A stretch of 64,000 nt of DNA from Ideonella sp. A 288 (GTDB lineage Bacteria; Pseudomonadota; Gammaproteobacteria; Burkholderiales; Burkholderiaceae_C): assembly GCF_002198735.1 (NCBI RefSeq), contig NZ_MWLO01000158.1:1-64000 (forward strand). The letters run 5' to 3'. Under the pieces are notes generated by a model. The model was not told the DNA's origin and ran no database searches. It saw only the letters and a program-made list of their open reading frames with translations. The position numbers and the translations under genes are program-made. How positions within the stretch are numbered: position 1 is the stretch's first letter; every line of letters starts with the position of its first letter. Positions 32,523 to 41,759 of this stretch are shown piece by piece.

Positions 32523-34622
32523 ATGCGAGCCATTCCTGCCCTGGCGACAGTCACCCTGGCGGCCCTGCTGTCCGCGTGCGGCGGCGGTGCTGCACCGTCA
32601 CCCTCACCGGCCGCCGATGCTGCCGCGCGCGAGGCCCTGGTGCAGGGCATGGCCTGCCAGGGCCCGGCGCAGACAGGCTGGTGCTGGCAGCGCCCGCTGC
32701 CCTGGGGCAACACCGTGAACGCGGTGCGCTTCATCGACCCGCTGCATGGCGTGGCCGTCGGCGAGGCGGGCATGGTGCTGCGTACCACCGACGGCGGTGA
32801 CACCTGGGCCCGCGTGCGGCAGGCGAGCCACTTCGAATCCTCGCTGCACACCCTGCAGTTTGCCGACGCCGACCACGCCTGGGCGCTGGGGTGGGACGGC
32901 GCGCTGCTGCGCACAGTCAACGGCGGCCAGCACTGGACAGCGGTGGACGCCGGCCTGGGGCCCGGCCTGTTGTGGTCCCGCCTGTGGGTGCTCGATCGGC
33001 AGCGCCTCGTGGTGGGGCCGGCACAGCCCGCTCGGGTGAGCACCGACGGCGGCCTCACCTGGCGCGACAGCGCCTTCGCCCCGGACGTGGTGACGCCATC
33101 GGGCGTGATGCGCCGTTTCGACCCCGCCGGCGACCTCGTATCCACCGACCTCGGTCTCAATTCGGCGCGCGTGGCGCACAACGATGGCTTCGACCTGTTT
33201 GCCTCGACCGGTGGCGACGGCTTCGTGCGCTACCGCGCGGCGGGCCTGTCGCCATCCGGGGCGCCCGTGGCCGAGCAGATGCAGGTCAGCCAGGACGGCG
33301 GGCTTGGCTGGGCCGATGTGCCGGTGCAGAAGGTGCAGGGGCTGGCCATCATCCCGGTGCTGCTCTCGGCTCAGGGACGGGGCTGGGGCCGCGCTCAGGG
33401 GTTCAGCGGGCTGCCGATGTTCCGGACCGCGGACCACGGCCTCAGCTGGTCGGCGATGGCACTGCCGCCCGGGAGGGATGCGGACCCCTCGGTCATCGAA
33501 TTCGTATTGGACAGCGAGTCGATCGCCGGCTTCGTCGGCCCAGACATCGTCTACAGCGGCGACGGCGGTGCGCATTGGCGCATCCTGCGGGTCGACGGCC
33601 TGCGGGCGGCACCGTCGGTCGACGGTGCGGGCGGCCTGGTGCTCGCCTCGAACGGCCAGACCTTCCATTCGCGCGACGGCGGCGCCACAGCCACGCTGAT
33701 CCCGGGCGGGCGCCCGTTCACGGCGGGCCTGGTCGACCTGATCGGCCTGCACTTCTTCGACCTGCAGCGCGGCATCGCGGTCTCCGCCGGCGACGCGCTG
33801 CTCGACACCGTTGACGGGGGCCGCACCTGGACGTCGCGCACGATGGACAGCGCCCGATGCGATGCGGACGGCCTGGTGCAGGTCGGCGACGGACCTGCGG
33901 GTGTGCTCCGCCACTGCCGTGGCGCCGGCACTGGCAGCGGCGCCGCCGCCGAGTGGGCCCCGCTGGCCTCGCCGCCGGAGAACCTGTCGCAAGTGCTGCT
34001 GGCCGGCACCGGTGAGTTGTGGGCGACCAGCCAACGCGCCGAGCGCAACGGTGGCGGACGCGACGATCCGCTGGCCTGCGTCGGACAACTGCACCACAGC
34101 ACCGACGGTGGCCGCAGCTGGACCGTGGTGCCCACCCGCTTCGGCACGCAATGCCTGAGCCTCGGACTGGCCCCCGGAGGGGTGCTGTTCGCCATTGCGC
34201 GCGACTCGACCGGCCTGTGGCGCAGCGCCGACGCCGGCGCCACCTGGACGCGCTCGACCACGCCGGGCGACGCCCCGTCGACCGCGTCGCGATTCGCCTT
34301 CGTGGACGCCAACCGCGGCGGGCTCGTCGACGGCCAGCGCATCCTGACCACCCGGGACGGCGGCTTGACATGGCAGGCCTCGCGCGTGCCCGCGCTGCCG
34401 ACCACACAGCTCAGGGCCGTGCGCTTCATCAGCGCGCAGCATGGCTGGGCCGTGGGCGACAACGGCGTGGTGCTGTCGAGCACCGACGGCGGTGAATCAT
34501 GGACCCTGCAGGACAGCGGCAGTGCGGCCAACCTGGGTGCGGTGTTCGCGCTGGATGCCGACATGGCGTGGGTGGCCGGTACCGGCGGCACCATCCTGGT
34601 CAGCCGCAACGGAGGTCGCTGA
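32523..34622 (+). CDS. BNR/YCF48-like beta-propeller lipoprotein (699 aa)
   Basis: Lipoprotein signal with lipobox LSAC (LLSACGGG). The mature protein is a chain of beta-propeller blades, each with an Asp-box-like S/TxDGGxTW motif: TTDGGDTW, STDGGLTW, TADHGLSW, TVDGGRTW, STDGGRSW, TRDGGLTW, STDGGESW. Partial blades read VNGGQHW, SGDGGAHW and SADAGATW. Phrases such as AVGEAGMVLRT and GWAVGDNGVVLSS are typical of photosystem-II-assembly-factor YCF48-like proteins. Bacterial members act in envelope assembly or remain uncharacterised. Its stop overlaps the start of the small lipoprotein that follows (TGATG), so both probably act together at the outer membrane. Confidence 0.85.
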   Translation: MRAIPALATVTLAALLSACGGGAAPSPSPAADAAAREALVQGMACQGPAQTGWCWQRPLPWGNTVNAVRFIDPLHGVAVGEAGMVLRTTDGGDTWARVRQASHFESSLHTLQFADADHAWALGWDGALLRTVNGGQHWTAVDAGLGPGLLWSRLWVLDRQRLVVGPAQPARVSTDGGLTWRDSAFAPDVVTPSGVMRRFDPAGDLVSTDLGLNSARVAHNDGFDLFASTGGDGFVRYRAAGLSPSGAPVAEQMQVSQDGGLGWADVPVQKVQGLAIIPVLLSAQGRGWGRAQGFSGLPMFRTADHGLSWSAMALPPGRDADPSVIEFVLDSESIAGFVGPDIVYSGDGGAHWRILRVDGLRAAPSVDGAGGLVLASNGQTFHSRDGGATATLIPGGRPFTAGLVDLIGLHFFDLQRGIAVSAGDALLDTVDGGRTWTSRTMDSARCDADGLVQVGDGPAGVLRHCRGAGTGSGAAAEWAPLASPPENLSQVLLAGTGELWATSQRAERNGGGRDDPLACVGQLHHSTDGGRSWTVVPTRFGTQCLSLGLAPGGVLFAIARDSTGLWRSADAGATWTRSTTPGDAPSTASRFAFVDANRGGLVDGQRILTTRDGGLTWQASRVPALPTTQLRAVRFISAQHGWAVGDNGVVLSSTDGGESWTLQDSGSAANLGAVFALDADMAWVAGTGGTILVSRNGGR

Positions 34623-35074
34623 TGTCGAATCGCCTGTCCTTGTCGATGTGTCTCGCACCCCTGCTGCTCGCCATCGCGGCCTGCGGCGGCAGCGATGGCA
34701 CCGAGCCTGCCGTGCAGGGCCGCTTCACGCTCGACGGCACCCTGACGATGCCTGCCGGGCAGGTCGTGGTGCGCACGCAGGCCGAACTCGACGCCCTGTC
34801 GCGCTACTTCGTGCCGCCGCTGCCGCCGACGAGTTTCCCCGGCCAGATGGTCGTCGGCATCAGCCGCGGCGCCTCGAGGCCGTGCACCACGCTGCAGATC
34901 ACCGACGTGCAGTACTCACCGCAGCAGACCACGGTGCGGTTCAAGGAGACCTTTCGCTTCATCGGTTCGTCGTGCGTCACGCCGCCGCCGATCACGTTCG
35001 GCACGCTCGGCGATTTCGTGGTCGTGCCAGGCTCCGACCAGCCTGTCGTGTTCGTCGCGGTGACCGATCCCTGA
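34622..35074 (+). CDS. Small lipoprotein, PrcB-like domain possible (150 aa)
   Basis: Lipobox IAAC (AIAACGGS). A compact beta-rich domain follows with QAELDALSRYFVPPLPPTSF, QMVVGISRGASRPC and VRFKETFRF, and two Cys (in SRPC and SSCV) that could form a disulfide. The arrangement (a query-like helix, then DF-type strand, then a strand ending in a conserved turn) resembles the C-terminal domain of the protease-complex regulator PrcB, a weak match by eye. Coupled to the propeller lipoprotein by TGATG. Confidence 0.7.
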   Translation: MSNRLSLSMCLAPLLLAIAACGGSDGTEPAVQGRFTLDGTLTMPAGQVVVRTQAELDALSRYFVPPLPPTSFPGQMVVGISRGASRPCTTLQITDVQYSPQQTTVRFKETFRFIGSSCVTPPPITFGTLGDFVVVPGSDQPVVFVAVTDP

Positions 35075-35107
35075 CGGCCGGGCCGCGCGGCGGCATCGGC
35101 GCCGTCA
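35072..35107. terminator. Inverted repeat between convergent stops
   Basis: TGACGGC (35072-35078) and GCCGTCA (35101-35107) are inverted repeats. Each arm contains the stop codon of one of the two converging genes, and the loop is GC-rich and can pair internally. Probable bidirectional terminator. Confidence 0.45.
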
Positions 35108-35656
35108 CGTGGTGCGTGTCGGCGCCGATCGCTTTCGCGGGGCTGGCACGGGTGCGGTCGAGGCCGGTGCCCTGCGCCCGGCCGCACGCGCTGCCTGGGC
35201 CAGGTCATGGCGGGCGACGCTCTCGGCCGGCCAGACCCGCCGAGCATCGTAGGCGCCGCTGAACTGCGGCACCGCCGGGTCCAGCAGCATCCACGCAGGC
35301 TTGGACCTCACGAAGATGTGCGCCCTGGGCGGCCAAGTGGCGGGTGCGTCCAGCGTGCCCACCCGCAGGTAGACGATCAACGGGTTGCGGCTGCCATGGG
35401 CGTTCCAGACCACCGCCTGGCATCCGGCACATCCGACCACCCAGTGGCGGCGCCCGCTGTCGGTCGGCACCCGCGCAAAGTGCGGCTCGCCTTGCAGCAG
35501 GTGCAGGTGCGCGGTCTCGATCATCAGGTGGTGCGCGAAGGCGCCGCCGGTCTCGCGCTGGCAGCGCGTGCAATGGCAGGCGTGCACGAACAGCGGCGGC
35601 CGGGACAGCCGAAACGCCAGCGCGCCACAGGCGCAGCGCCCGTCGAGGGGCGTCAC
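35105..35656 (-). CDS. GFA-family zinc protein (183 aa)
   Basis: GTG start at 35656 overlapping the upstream gene's stop. The glutathione-dependent formaldehyde-activating fold is marked by its zinc ligands: CACGA near the start, CHCTRCQRETGGAF, and VGCAGCQ. Conserved C-terminal phrases include IFVRSKPAW. Family members bind Zn and act on glutathione S-hydroxymethyl adducts or are uncharacterised. A basic tail of about 25 residues extends beyond the domain. Coupled to a DUF1579-like exported protein. No formaldehyde dehydrogenase gene is near, so the formaldehyde role is unproven. Confidence 0.85.
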   Translation of the reverse strand: MTPLDGRCACGALAFRLSRPPLFVHACHCTRCQRETGGAFAHHLMIETAHLHLLQGEPHFARVPTDSGRRHWVVGCAGCQAVVWNAHGSRNPLIVYLRVGTLDAPATWPPRAHIFVRSKPAWMLLDPAVPQFSGAYDARRVWPAESVARHDLAQAARAAGRRAPASTAPVPAPRKRSAPTRTT

Positions 35657-36243
35657 GGCGTCACCCTGCCGGCTTTTCGCTGGAAGCGCATGTGCCAGGT
35701 CAGCAGCCAGGTGGCGCCATCGTCGCGCGAGAAGAACTGTTCCCAGGTGAACTCGTCGGCCGAAACGCGGCGCCAGACACCCTTGGCCAGGATCACCCTG
35801 TCCTTGTGGGTGTCCGGCGTGATGAAGGTGCCCACCGGCCCGTTGAAACGGCCGATCACGCCGGGCTGCAGGATGCCGTCTCGCACGCCCACCCAACTGT
35901 CGGACCAGACGCGGCGCTCGCGGTCGAAGGTGCGCACGGCACCACCGAAGGGTGCCCCCTTGGCGTCGCGCAGTTCCTCCACGCTGACCAGGCCATCCAC
36001 CAGCGTACGGAAGCTGGCGCTGCCTTCCGACTGGCGCCACGCCTCTCGCTCGCCCCAGGGGTCCTCGAGCCTGCGGTGCTGCACCTGCCACTCGCCCGCC
36101 AGGAAGTAGAAGCCTTCGGCGTCGCTGGGCAAGGGGCCGGGTTCGGCCGCTTGGGCGGCCACGCTGGCGAACGCGATCGCCAGCACGGCGAGGGTGCCCG
36201 GCAGGCGGGCGGCCCATCGGAGGGGCCAGGGTAGGACACGCAT
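35653..36243 (-). CDS. Exported DUF1579-like protein (196 aa)
   Basis: The start at 36243 gives a signal peptide to about residue 33 (AAQAAE). The body reads FYFLAGEWQVQHRRLEDPWG, EGSASFRTLVDGLVSVEELRD, GGAVRTFDRERRVWSDSWVG and WLLTWHMRFQR, the pattern of DUF1579/heme-binding-like small beta barrels that start with a G-x-W-x-V motif. Ligand and role unknown. It is the first gene of a two-gene unit with the GFA protein and diverges from the WYL regulator, which may control it. Confidence 0.78.
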   Translation of the reverse strand: MRVLPWPLRWAARLPGTLAVLAIAFASVAAQAAEPGPLPSDAEGFYFLAGEWQVQHRRLEDPWGEREAWRQSEGSASFRTLVDGLVSVEELRDAKGAPFGGAVRTFDRERRVWSDSWVGVRDGILQPGVIGRFNGPVGTFITPDTHKDRVILAKGVWRRVSADEFTWEQFFSRDDGATWLLTWHMRFQRKAGRVTP

Positions 36244-36328
36244 GGTGGCAGCTTGTGCAGTGACGGTGACGGCACCATACTGACCCAACCATGCCAAACG
36301 ATGTCATGTATGAACGGAGGCCCCATCG

Positions 36329-37303
36329 ATGCGTGCCAGCCGCCTGCTGTCCATCCTGCTGCTGCTGCAGTCGCGTGGCCGACTGAGTGCGCCGGCGCTG
36401 GCAGCCGAGCTGGACGTGTCGGTGCGCACCGTCCTGCGCGACATGGACCAGCTGTCGGCGGCGGGCGTGCCGGTGTATGCCGAACGCGGGCGCGAGGGCG
36501 GCTTCGAGCTGCGGGCCGGGTGGAGCACCCAGCTCACCGGCCTGACCGAGGCCGAGGCGCAGGCCCTGTTCCTGGCCGGGCTGCCCGGCGCGGCCACCGA
36601 ACTGGGCCTGGGCAGCGCGTCGTCGTCGGCACGGCTGAAGGTGCTGGCCTCGCTGCCCGAAGCACTGCGCGCCGAAGCCGCCCGGGTGAATGCGCGGCTG
36701 CACATCGACGCCATGGACTGGTACCGCAGCGCCAGCCCGCCGCCCCGCCTGCAGGCGGTGGCACGCGCGGTCTGGCAGCAGCGCCAGTTGCAGATGACGT
36801 ACGACGGCTGGAAGCGCGTCTCGCAGCCGGTGGTGCGGCCCCTGGGCCTGGTGCTCAAGGCCGGCATCTGGTACCTGGTGGCGCTGCCCGAGGCCGAGCG
36901 CGAACCGCGCACCTACCGCCTGTCCAGCATCCTGGGGCTGACGCTGCTGGACAAGACCTTCAAGCCGCCCAAGGCCTTCAACCTGGCGCGGCACTGGCAG
37001 GCCTCGACGCGCCGCTTCGAGGCCGAGATCTACAGCGGCACGGCCACGCTGCGCGCCAGTGCGCAGGGGTTGAGGCTGCTGAAGGAGCTGAGCAGCGCGG
37101 TGGCCGAGGCCGTGGCGCGCACCGCCCAGGCAGATCCCGACATGCCGCGCTGGATTCGGGTGACCGTGCCCATCGAATCGGTGCCACACGCGACGCGGCA
37201 GTTCCTGGGCCTGGGCACCGAAGTCGAGGTGCTGCAGCCCGCCGCACTGCGGCGGCACCTGCGGGCCGCGATCGGGCAACTGGCGAGGCTGTACGCCGAT
37301 TGA
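36329..37303 (+). CDS. YafY-type transcriptional regulator with HTH and WYL domains (324 aa)
   Basis: GGAGG at 36316-36320 precedes the ATG. N-terminal DeoR/HTH-11 type helix-turn-helix (residues 1-58: RLLSILLLLQSRGRLSAPALA, VSVRTVLRDMDQLSAAGVPV), then a WYL domain (residues about 135-220: QLQMTYDGWKR, GLVLKAGIWYLVAL) and the C-terminal extension ending in a helix. WYL domains sense small ligands or nucleic acid. The regulator diverges from the DUF1579/GFA pair with an 85-bp gap, so repression of that pair is the simplest guess. Confidence 0.9.
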   Translation: MRASRLLSILLLLQSRGRLSAPALAAELDVSVRTVLRDMDQLSAAGVPVYAERGREGGFELRAGWSTQLTGLTEAEAQALFLAGLPGAATELGLGSASSSARLKVLASLPEALRAEAARVNARLHIDAMDWYRSASPPPRLQAVARAVWQQRQLQMTYDGWKRVSQPVVRPLGLVLKAGIWYLVALPEAEREPRTYRLSSILGLTLLDKTFKPPKAFNLARHWQASTRRFEAEIYSGTATLRASAQGLRLLKELSSAVAEAVARTAQADPDMPRWIRVTVPIESVPHATRQFLGLGTEVEVLQPAALRRHLRAAIGQLARLYAD

Positions 37304-37340
37304 GCGCGGCGGCCGGAGGCGCCGCCGCCGCTGCATCGGA

Positions 37341-38483
37341 TCAGGCTTCCACGCCGCCCTTCGCCGACAGCCTGCGCGAATTGGCCGGGTCGCGGAACAC
37401 CAGCGGGTGCTCCACCACGCGCGCGGGCGACTCGCCCAGCGCCACCGCGTCGCGCACCAGCGCATGCTGCGGGCTCTTGGCGCACACCGGGTCGGCCGCG
37501 GTGGCGTCGCCGGCCAGCAGGAAGGCCTGGCAGCGGCAACCGCCCAGGTCTTCTTCCTTGCGATCGCAGCTGATGCAGGGCTCCTTCATCCAGCCGGTGC
37601 CGCGATAACGGTTGAAGCCGTCGGAGTCGAACCAGATCTCGCGCAGGCCCATGTCGCGCACGTTGGGGAACGTGAGGCCCGGCAGCATGCGCGCGGTGTG
37701 GCAGGGCAGCGCCGCGCCGTCGGGCGCCACGGTGAGGAACATGCTGCCCCAGCCGTTGACGCACTTCTTGGCCTTGCCTTCGTGGTAGTCGGGCGCGACG
37801 AAGAACAGGCGCATGCGGTCGCCCAGCTTGCGGCGCCATTCGTCGGTGACGGCCTCGGCGCGCTGCAACTGCCCGGTGGTGGGCAGCAGGTGTTCGCGGT
37901 TGACCAGGGCCCAGCTGTAGTACTGGGTGTTGGCCAGTTCCAGGTACTCGGCGCCCAGCTCGGCGGCCAGGCCGATGATGCGGTCGATGTGGTCGATGTT
38001 CATGCGGTGGATCACCACGTTCATCACCATCGGCCAGCCGTTGTCCTTGATGATGGCCGCCACCTTGTGCTTCAGCTCGAAGGTCTTGGTGTGCGAGAGA
38101 AAGTCGTTCATCTCGCGGGTGGAATCCTGGAAGCTCAGCTGCACGTGGTCCAGCCCCGCGGCCTTCAGCGCAGCGGCGCGCTGGGCGGTGAGGCCCACGC
38201 CGCTGGTCAGCAGGTTGGTGTAGTAGCCCAGGCGGCGGGCCTCGGCGACGATCTCTTCCAGGTCGTCGCGCAGCAGCGGCTCGCCGCCCGACAGCCCGCA
38301 TTGCACGGCGCCGAGCTCGCGGCCTTCGCGCAGCACGCGGATCCAGTCGTCGGTGGACAGCTCCTGGGAATGGCTCGCAAAGTCGGTGGGGTTGTAGCAG
38401 AACACGCAGTGCAGCGGGCAGCGATACGTCAGCTCGGCCAGCAGCCACAGGGGCGGCCCAGGCCGGGTCGATGGCGCCGTCAT
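37341..38483 (-). CDS. pqqE: PqqA peptide cyclase, radical SAM protein PqqE (380 aa)
   Basis: Radical SAM protein with the 4Fe-4S motif CPLHCVFC near residue 22, [10 protein letters not shown] for SAM binding, and a C-terminal SPASM region with Cys residues in [33 protein letters not shown] and DPVCAKS. PqqE forms the Glu-Tyr carbon-carbon bond in PqqA with PqqD as peptide chaperone, the first committed step of PQQ synthesis. The start at 38483 overlaps the pqqD stop (ATGA). Last gene of pqqABCDE. Confidence 0.97.
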   Translation of the reverse strand: MTAPSTRPGPPLWLLAELTYRCPLHCVFCYNPTDFASHSQELSTDDWIRVLREGRELGAVQCGLSGGEPLLRDDLEEIVAEARRLGYYTNLLTSGVGLTAQRAAALKAAGLDHVQLSFQDSTREMNDFLSHTKTFELKHKVAAIIKDNGWPMVMNVVIHRMNIDHIDRIIGLAAELGAEYLELANTQYYSWALVNREHLLPTTGQLQRAEAVTDEWRRKLGDRMRLFFVAPDYHEGKAKKCVNGWGSMFLTVAPDGAALPCHTARMLPGLTFPNVRDMGLREIWFDSDGFNRYRGTGWMKEPCISCDRKEEDLGGCRCQAFLLAGDATAADPVCAKSPQHALVRDAVALGESPARVVEHPLVFRDPANSRRLSAKGGVEA

Positions 38484-38758
38484 GACCACTCCAGCCAGCG
38501 CTGCTTGGCCGCCACTTCGACAAAGCCCAGCACGTCCTTCTGCAGGCCCTGCGCGTTGAACGCGGCCTCGAGGTCGGTGACGATGGCAGCCACGTCGTTT
38601 TGGCCGTCGCAGCGCTTCAGGATCTCGCCGGCGCTCTGGTTCAACTTCACCATACCTTCGGGGTACAGCAGCACGTGGCAGTCCTGGGCGGCCTCCCACT
38701 GCAGGCGGAAGCCGCGGCCGATGCGCGGCACGCTGTCGGTGCTCAAGGGTGCCGTCAT
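38480..38758 (-). CDS. pqqD: PQQ peptide chaperone PqqD (92 aa)
   Basis: Length and motifs fit Pqq[32 protein letters not shown] start (here given in part), [11 protein letters not shown], and a C-terminal helical half. PqqD binds PqqA and presents it to PqqE. ATGA overlaps on both sides with pqqC and pqqE imply coupled synthesis in fixed ratio. Confidence 0.96.
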   Translation of the reverse strand: MTAPLSTDSVPRIGRGFRLQWEAAQDCHVLLYPEGMVKLNQSAGEILKRCDGQNDVAAIVTDLEAAFNAQGLQKDVLGFVEVAAKQRWLEWS

Positions 38759-39510
38759 GAACTCACCCCGTAGCGCTGGGCCATCGCGTCGTTCATCGCC
38801 CACAGGATGTCGAGCTTGAACTGCAGCACCTCCAGCGCGCGCTCTTGCAGCGCGCGGGTGTCGAAGTGCTGCAGCGTCACCGCCAGCCCCTGCTCCACGT
38901 CGCGCCGCGCCTGGCTGACGCGGTTGCGGAAGTAGCTGAGGCCCTCGCTCGCGATCCACGGATAGTGGTCCGGCCAGGTGGCCAGGCGCTGGTTGTGGAT
39001 CTCGGGCGCGAACAACTCGGTGAGCGACGAGCACACCGCCTCCTGCCAGGGCGCGCGGCGCGCGAAGTTCACGTAGGCGTCGACCGCGAAGCGCATCGCC
39101 GGCACCACGTGGCGCAGGTCGAGCACCTCCTCGCGCGTGAGGCCGGTGGCCTCGGCCAGCCGCAGCCACGCGTCGATGCCGCCGGCATCCTCCACGCCAC
39201 CGAGCTTGAAGCCATCGTGGTCCAGGATGCGCTGCACCCAGCCGCGGCGCACCGCGGGATCAGGGCAGTTCGACAGCACGGCCGCGTCCTTCACCGGGAT
39301 GGCGATCTGGTAGTAGAAGCGGTTGGCCACCCAGCCGCGGATCTGCTCCGGCGTCGCCTTGCCCGTGTTCAGCATGACGTTGAACGGGTGGTGGATGTGG
39401 TAGGCCTTGCCGCGCTCGCGCAGCTGGGCCTCGAACTCGTCCCGGCTCCAAGGCTTGTCGCCGGGCACGGCGCGGCCCTGGGCCTTCAGCAGGTCGGCAC
39501 GCATCATCAT
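38755..39510 (-). CDS. pqqC: Pyrroloquinoline-quinone synthase PqqC (251 aa)
   Basis: Typical PqqC of normal length: [42 protein letters not shown] and [10 protein letters not shown], with conserved His residues of the active site (HIHHPF; DHDG; EIHNQR). PqqC performs the last, oxygen-dependent ring closure and eight-electron oxidation to PQQ, without metal. GAGGAG lies about nine bases before the first of three consecutive ATGs. Stop overlaps pqqD. Confidence 0.97.
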   Translation of the reverse strand: MMMRADLLKAQGRAVPGDKPWSRDEFEAQLRERGKAYHIHHPFNVMLNTGKATPEQIRGWVANRFYYQIAIPVKDAAVLSNCPDPAVRRGWVQRILDHDGFKLGGVEDAGGIDAWLRLAEATGLTREEVLDLRHVVPAMRFAVDAYVNFARRAPWQEAVCSSLTELFAPEIHNQRLATWPDHYPWIASEGLSYFRNRVSQARRDVEQGLAVTLQHFDTRALQERALEVLQFKLDILWAMNDAMAQRYGVSS

Positions 39511-39523
39511 CGAATGTGTCTCC

Positions 39524-40444
39524 TCACAGGTCGATCGTCATCCCGTCCTCGCAGACCTCGATGCCGGCGGCGGCCAGGGCGGCGCGCTGGGGCGAGTCCT
39601 CGTCGAGGATGGGGTTGGTGTTGTTGATGTGGATGAGCAGCTTGCGGGTGCGCGCGGGCAGGCGGCCCAGCCACTCGACCATGCCGCCCGCGCCCGACTG
39701 CGGCAGGTGGCCGATGTCGCGCGCGGTCTTGGTGGACAGGCCCAGCGCGATCATCTCGTCGTCGGTCCAGAAGGTGCCGTCGACCAGCACCGCGTCGGCA
39801 CCGGCCATCGCGTCGAACACCGCCGGGTCGATGGAGCCCAGGCCCGGCGCGTAGAAGGCGCTGCGGCCGCTGCGGCGGTCGGTGATGGTCATGCCGATGT
39901 TGTCGCCGGGCACGCTCTGCTCGCGGTGCGGCGAGTACGGCGCGGCCTTGCTGGCCAGCGGCATGGCGCGGAACTTCAGGTCGGCCACGCCGGGCACCTC
40001 GAAGGCGGGCCCGTCCAGCGCGATGCGCTGGCGCGCCACGCCGCAGTAGTGGCCCAGCACGCGAAGCACCGGGTTGCCCTGGCGCAGGTCTTCTTCCACC
40101 GGGTCGGTGCACCACAGCGGCAGCGGGCTGGTGCGCTCGCGCAGCATGAACAGGCCCGTGGCATGGTCGATCTGCCCGTCCATCAGCACCACGCCGGCGA
40201 TGGCGGTGTCGCGGATCGCGCGCCCCGGCTGCAGCGCGGGGCGGCTGCGGATCTGGTCGAGGATGTCGGGCGAGGCATTGAACAGCACGCCGTCGGCGTG
40301 GTCGCTGGGCTGCACGAAGATTGAGGACTGTGTGCGGGCCTTGGCGCGCAGGGTGCCGGCGCGCAGGCCGGCGCAGTTGCGGCAGTTGCAGTTCCACTGC
40401 GGGAAGCCGCCGCCGGCCGACGAACCGAGAACGGTGATGCGCAT
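39524..40444 (-). CDS. pqqB: PQQ biosynthesis protein PqqB (306 aa)
   Basis: Metallo-beta-lactamase fold protein with the PqqB start [19 protein letters not shown], the Cys-containing [25 protein letters not shown] and [13 protein letters not shown]. It hydroxylates the Tyr of the cross-linked Glu-Tyr intermediate. The start at 40444 is favoured over an ATG 13 codons upstream because the family begins at MRI and because the region between carries the pqqA-pqqB hairpin. Confidence 0.96.
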   Translation of the reverse strand: MRITVLGSSAGGGFPQWNCNCRNCAGLRAGTLRAKARTQSSIFVQPSDHADGVLFNASPDILDQIRSRPALQPGRAIRDTAIAGVVLMDGQIDHATGLFMLRERTSPLPLWCTDPVEEDLRQGNPVLRVLGHYCGVARQRIALDGPAFEVPGVADLKFRAMPLASKAAPYSPHREQSVPGDNIGMTITDRRSGRSAFYAPGLGSIDPAVFDAMAGADAVLVDGTFWTDDEMIALGLSTKTARDIGHLPQSGAGGMVEWLGRLPARTRKLLIHINNTNPILDEDSPQRAALAAAGIEVCEDGMTIDL

Positions 40445-40468
40445 CGCGATGCTGCCTTCGACAAAGGA

Positions 40469-40493
40469 GCAGGGCCCCGGCAAGGGGCCCTGC
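40469..40493 (-). terminator. Strong hairpin between pqqA and pqqB
   Basis: GCAGGGCCCC and GGGGCCCTGC make a perfect 10-bp stem with a five-base loop, 20 bases downstream of the pqqA stop on the minus strand and followed by TCCTTTGT. It probably acts as a partial terminator or RNA-stabilising end, allowing much more pqqA mRNA than pqqBCDE mRNA. Such uneven expression is known for pqq operons. Confidence 0.65.
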
Positions 40494-40512
40494 GGTCAAC
40501 GACAGGCTGGGC

Positions 40513-40587
40513 TCAGCGCGCCGCCACGTACATCGTGATCTCGAAGCCGAAACGCAGGTCGGTGGCGGCGGGGGTGGTCCATTGCAT
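40513..40587 (-). CDS. pqqA: PQQ precursor peptide PqqA (24 aa)
   Basis: Short ORF MQWTTPAATDLRFGFEITMY followed by VAAR. It contains the invariant Glu and Tyr three residues apart (E-I-T-M-Y) that become the PQQ skeleton. AGGAG lies seven bases before the ATG. First gene of the pqq operon. Confidence 0.97.
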   Translation of the reverse strand: MQWTTPAATDLRFGFEITMYVAAR

Positions 40588-40799
40588 GTGAAGTCTCCTG
40601 GGGGATCGGTGGCACGTCGCCGGCTGGCCACGTGGGGATGCGGTGTGTTCCCGTGGCGCATGGTCGCGCGCCCTCCCCGGTCCGCCCAGGGCTCCGATCA
40701 TGAATCGGGCCTCATGATTTTCATGAAACTGCAGCCCCGCCCCAGGGCCGGGCTTGCGGCGGGCGGCCCGATGGGGCAGCGCTCGATACCATCGGCGCC
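40588..40799. promoter_or_regulatory. Divergent regulatory region of pqq operon and two-component operon
   Basis: 212 bp between pqqA and the proline-iminopeptidase-like gene. It must hold the pqq promoter and probably the promoter of the hydrolase/kinase/regulator operon. The AT-richest part contains three TCATGA palindromes (listed next). No exact sigma-70 boxes were recognised. Confidence 0.6.
40698..40728. promoter_or_regulatory. Triple TCATGA palindrome cluster, candidate operator
   Basis: TCATGA occurs at 40698-40703, 40712-40717 and 40721-40726. The third is inside a perfect 10-bp palindrome TTTCATGAAA (40719-40728) and the first inside GATCATGAATC. Clustered palindromes in the shared promoter region fit binding by a dimeric regulator such as the adjacent NarL-type response regulator. 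Confidence 0.5.
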
Positions 40800-41759
40800 G
40801 TGCCCACACCGATCCCCTACCCCGACCAGCCGCCGTACCGCACGCACGACCTCGACGCCGGCGACGGCCATCGCCTGCACGTGCGCGAATGGGGCTGCGC
40901 CGACGGCATCCCCGCACTGCTGCTGCACGGCGGGCCGGGCTCGGGTTCCTCGCCCGTGCTGTGGCGCATGTTCGACCCCACGCGTTACCGGGTCATCGCG
41001 CCCGACCAGCGCGGCTCGGGGCTGAGCACGCCGCGCGGGCAGGTGGCGCACAACACCACCGCGCACCTGCTGGCCGACCTGCGCGCGCTGCGCACGCACC
41101 TGGGCATCGCGCGCTGGCTGGTGGTGGGCGGCTCGTGGGGCGCGACGCTGGCGCTGGCCCATGCGCTCGACGCCCCCGAGGCCGTCGACGGGCTGCTGCT
41201 GCGCGCCATCTTCCTGAGCCGCGCCGAGGACATCGCGCGCTTCTTCGACCAGCCGCCGCCGGGGCGCGAGGCCTCGTGGCGGCACTTCGCCGCCTCGGTG
41301 GCGCCGACCGAGGGCCAGTCGCTGCTGGACGCGCTGCACGCGGGCCTGCACGGCGACGATCCGACGCTGCGCGAGCACATGGCCCTGGCTTGGTGGCGCT
41401 GGGAGCGCGCGCTGGCCGGCTGGCCCGCCGACCAGGCCCGGCTGGACGGCCCGGCGCTGGCCGCGCAGGTGGACCGCCTGCGCGTGCAGAGCCATTACCT
41501 GCGGCAGGCCTGCTGGCTGGACCAGCCCTCGCTGGTCGACCGCTGCGGCACGCTGAAGCCCGACCTGCCGGTGCATCTGGTGCAGGGCCGCCAGGACCGC
41601 ATCTGCCCGCCCGAAGGCGCCGAACGGCTGCACGCGCGCATGCCCCGCAGCCGCCTGGAATGGGTGGACGACGCGGGCCACGACCCCACCCACCCGGGCA
41701 TGGTCGCCGCGATGGTCGACGCCCTGGACCGGTGGGCCGAGCGCCGGGCCTTTCCATGA
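40800..41759 (+). CDS. pip: Proline iminopeptidase-like alpha/beta hydrolase (319 aa)
   Basis: GTG start. Alpha/beta hydrolase of the S33 proline iminopeptidase family: HGGPGSGSSP oxyanion region, DQRGSGLSTP, nucleophile elbow GGSWGA, acid in QGRQDRICPP and His in DDAGHDPTHPG. It removes N-terminal proline from peptides. Cytoplasmic, no signal peptide. Its position opposite pqqA and in an ATGA-coupled operon with a two-component system hints at PQQ peptide turnover, but this is inference. PQQ clusters elsewhere use other peptidases for trimming PqqA. Confidence 0.87.
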   Translation: MPTPIPYPDQPPYRTHDLDAGDGHRLHVREWGCADGIPALLLHGGPGSGSSPVLWRMFDPTRYRVIAPDQRGSGLSTPRGQVAHNTTAHLLADLRALRTHLGIARWLVVGGSWGATLALAHALDAPEAVDGLLLRAIFLSRAEDIARFFDQPPPGREASWRHFAASVAPTEGQSLLDALHAGLHGDDPTLREHMALAWWRWERALAGWPADQARLDGPALAAQVDRLRVQSHYLRQACWLDQPSLVDRCGTLKPDLPVHLVQGRQDRICPPEGAERLHARMPRSRLEWVDDAGHDPTHPGMVAAMVDALDRWAERRAFP

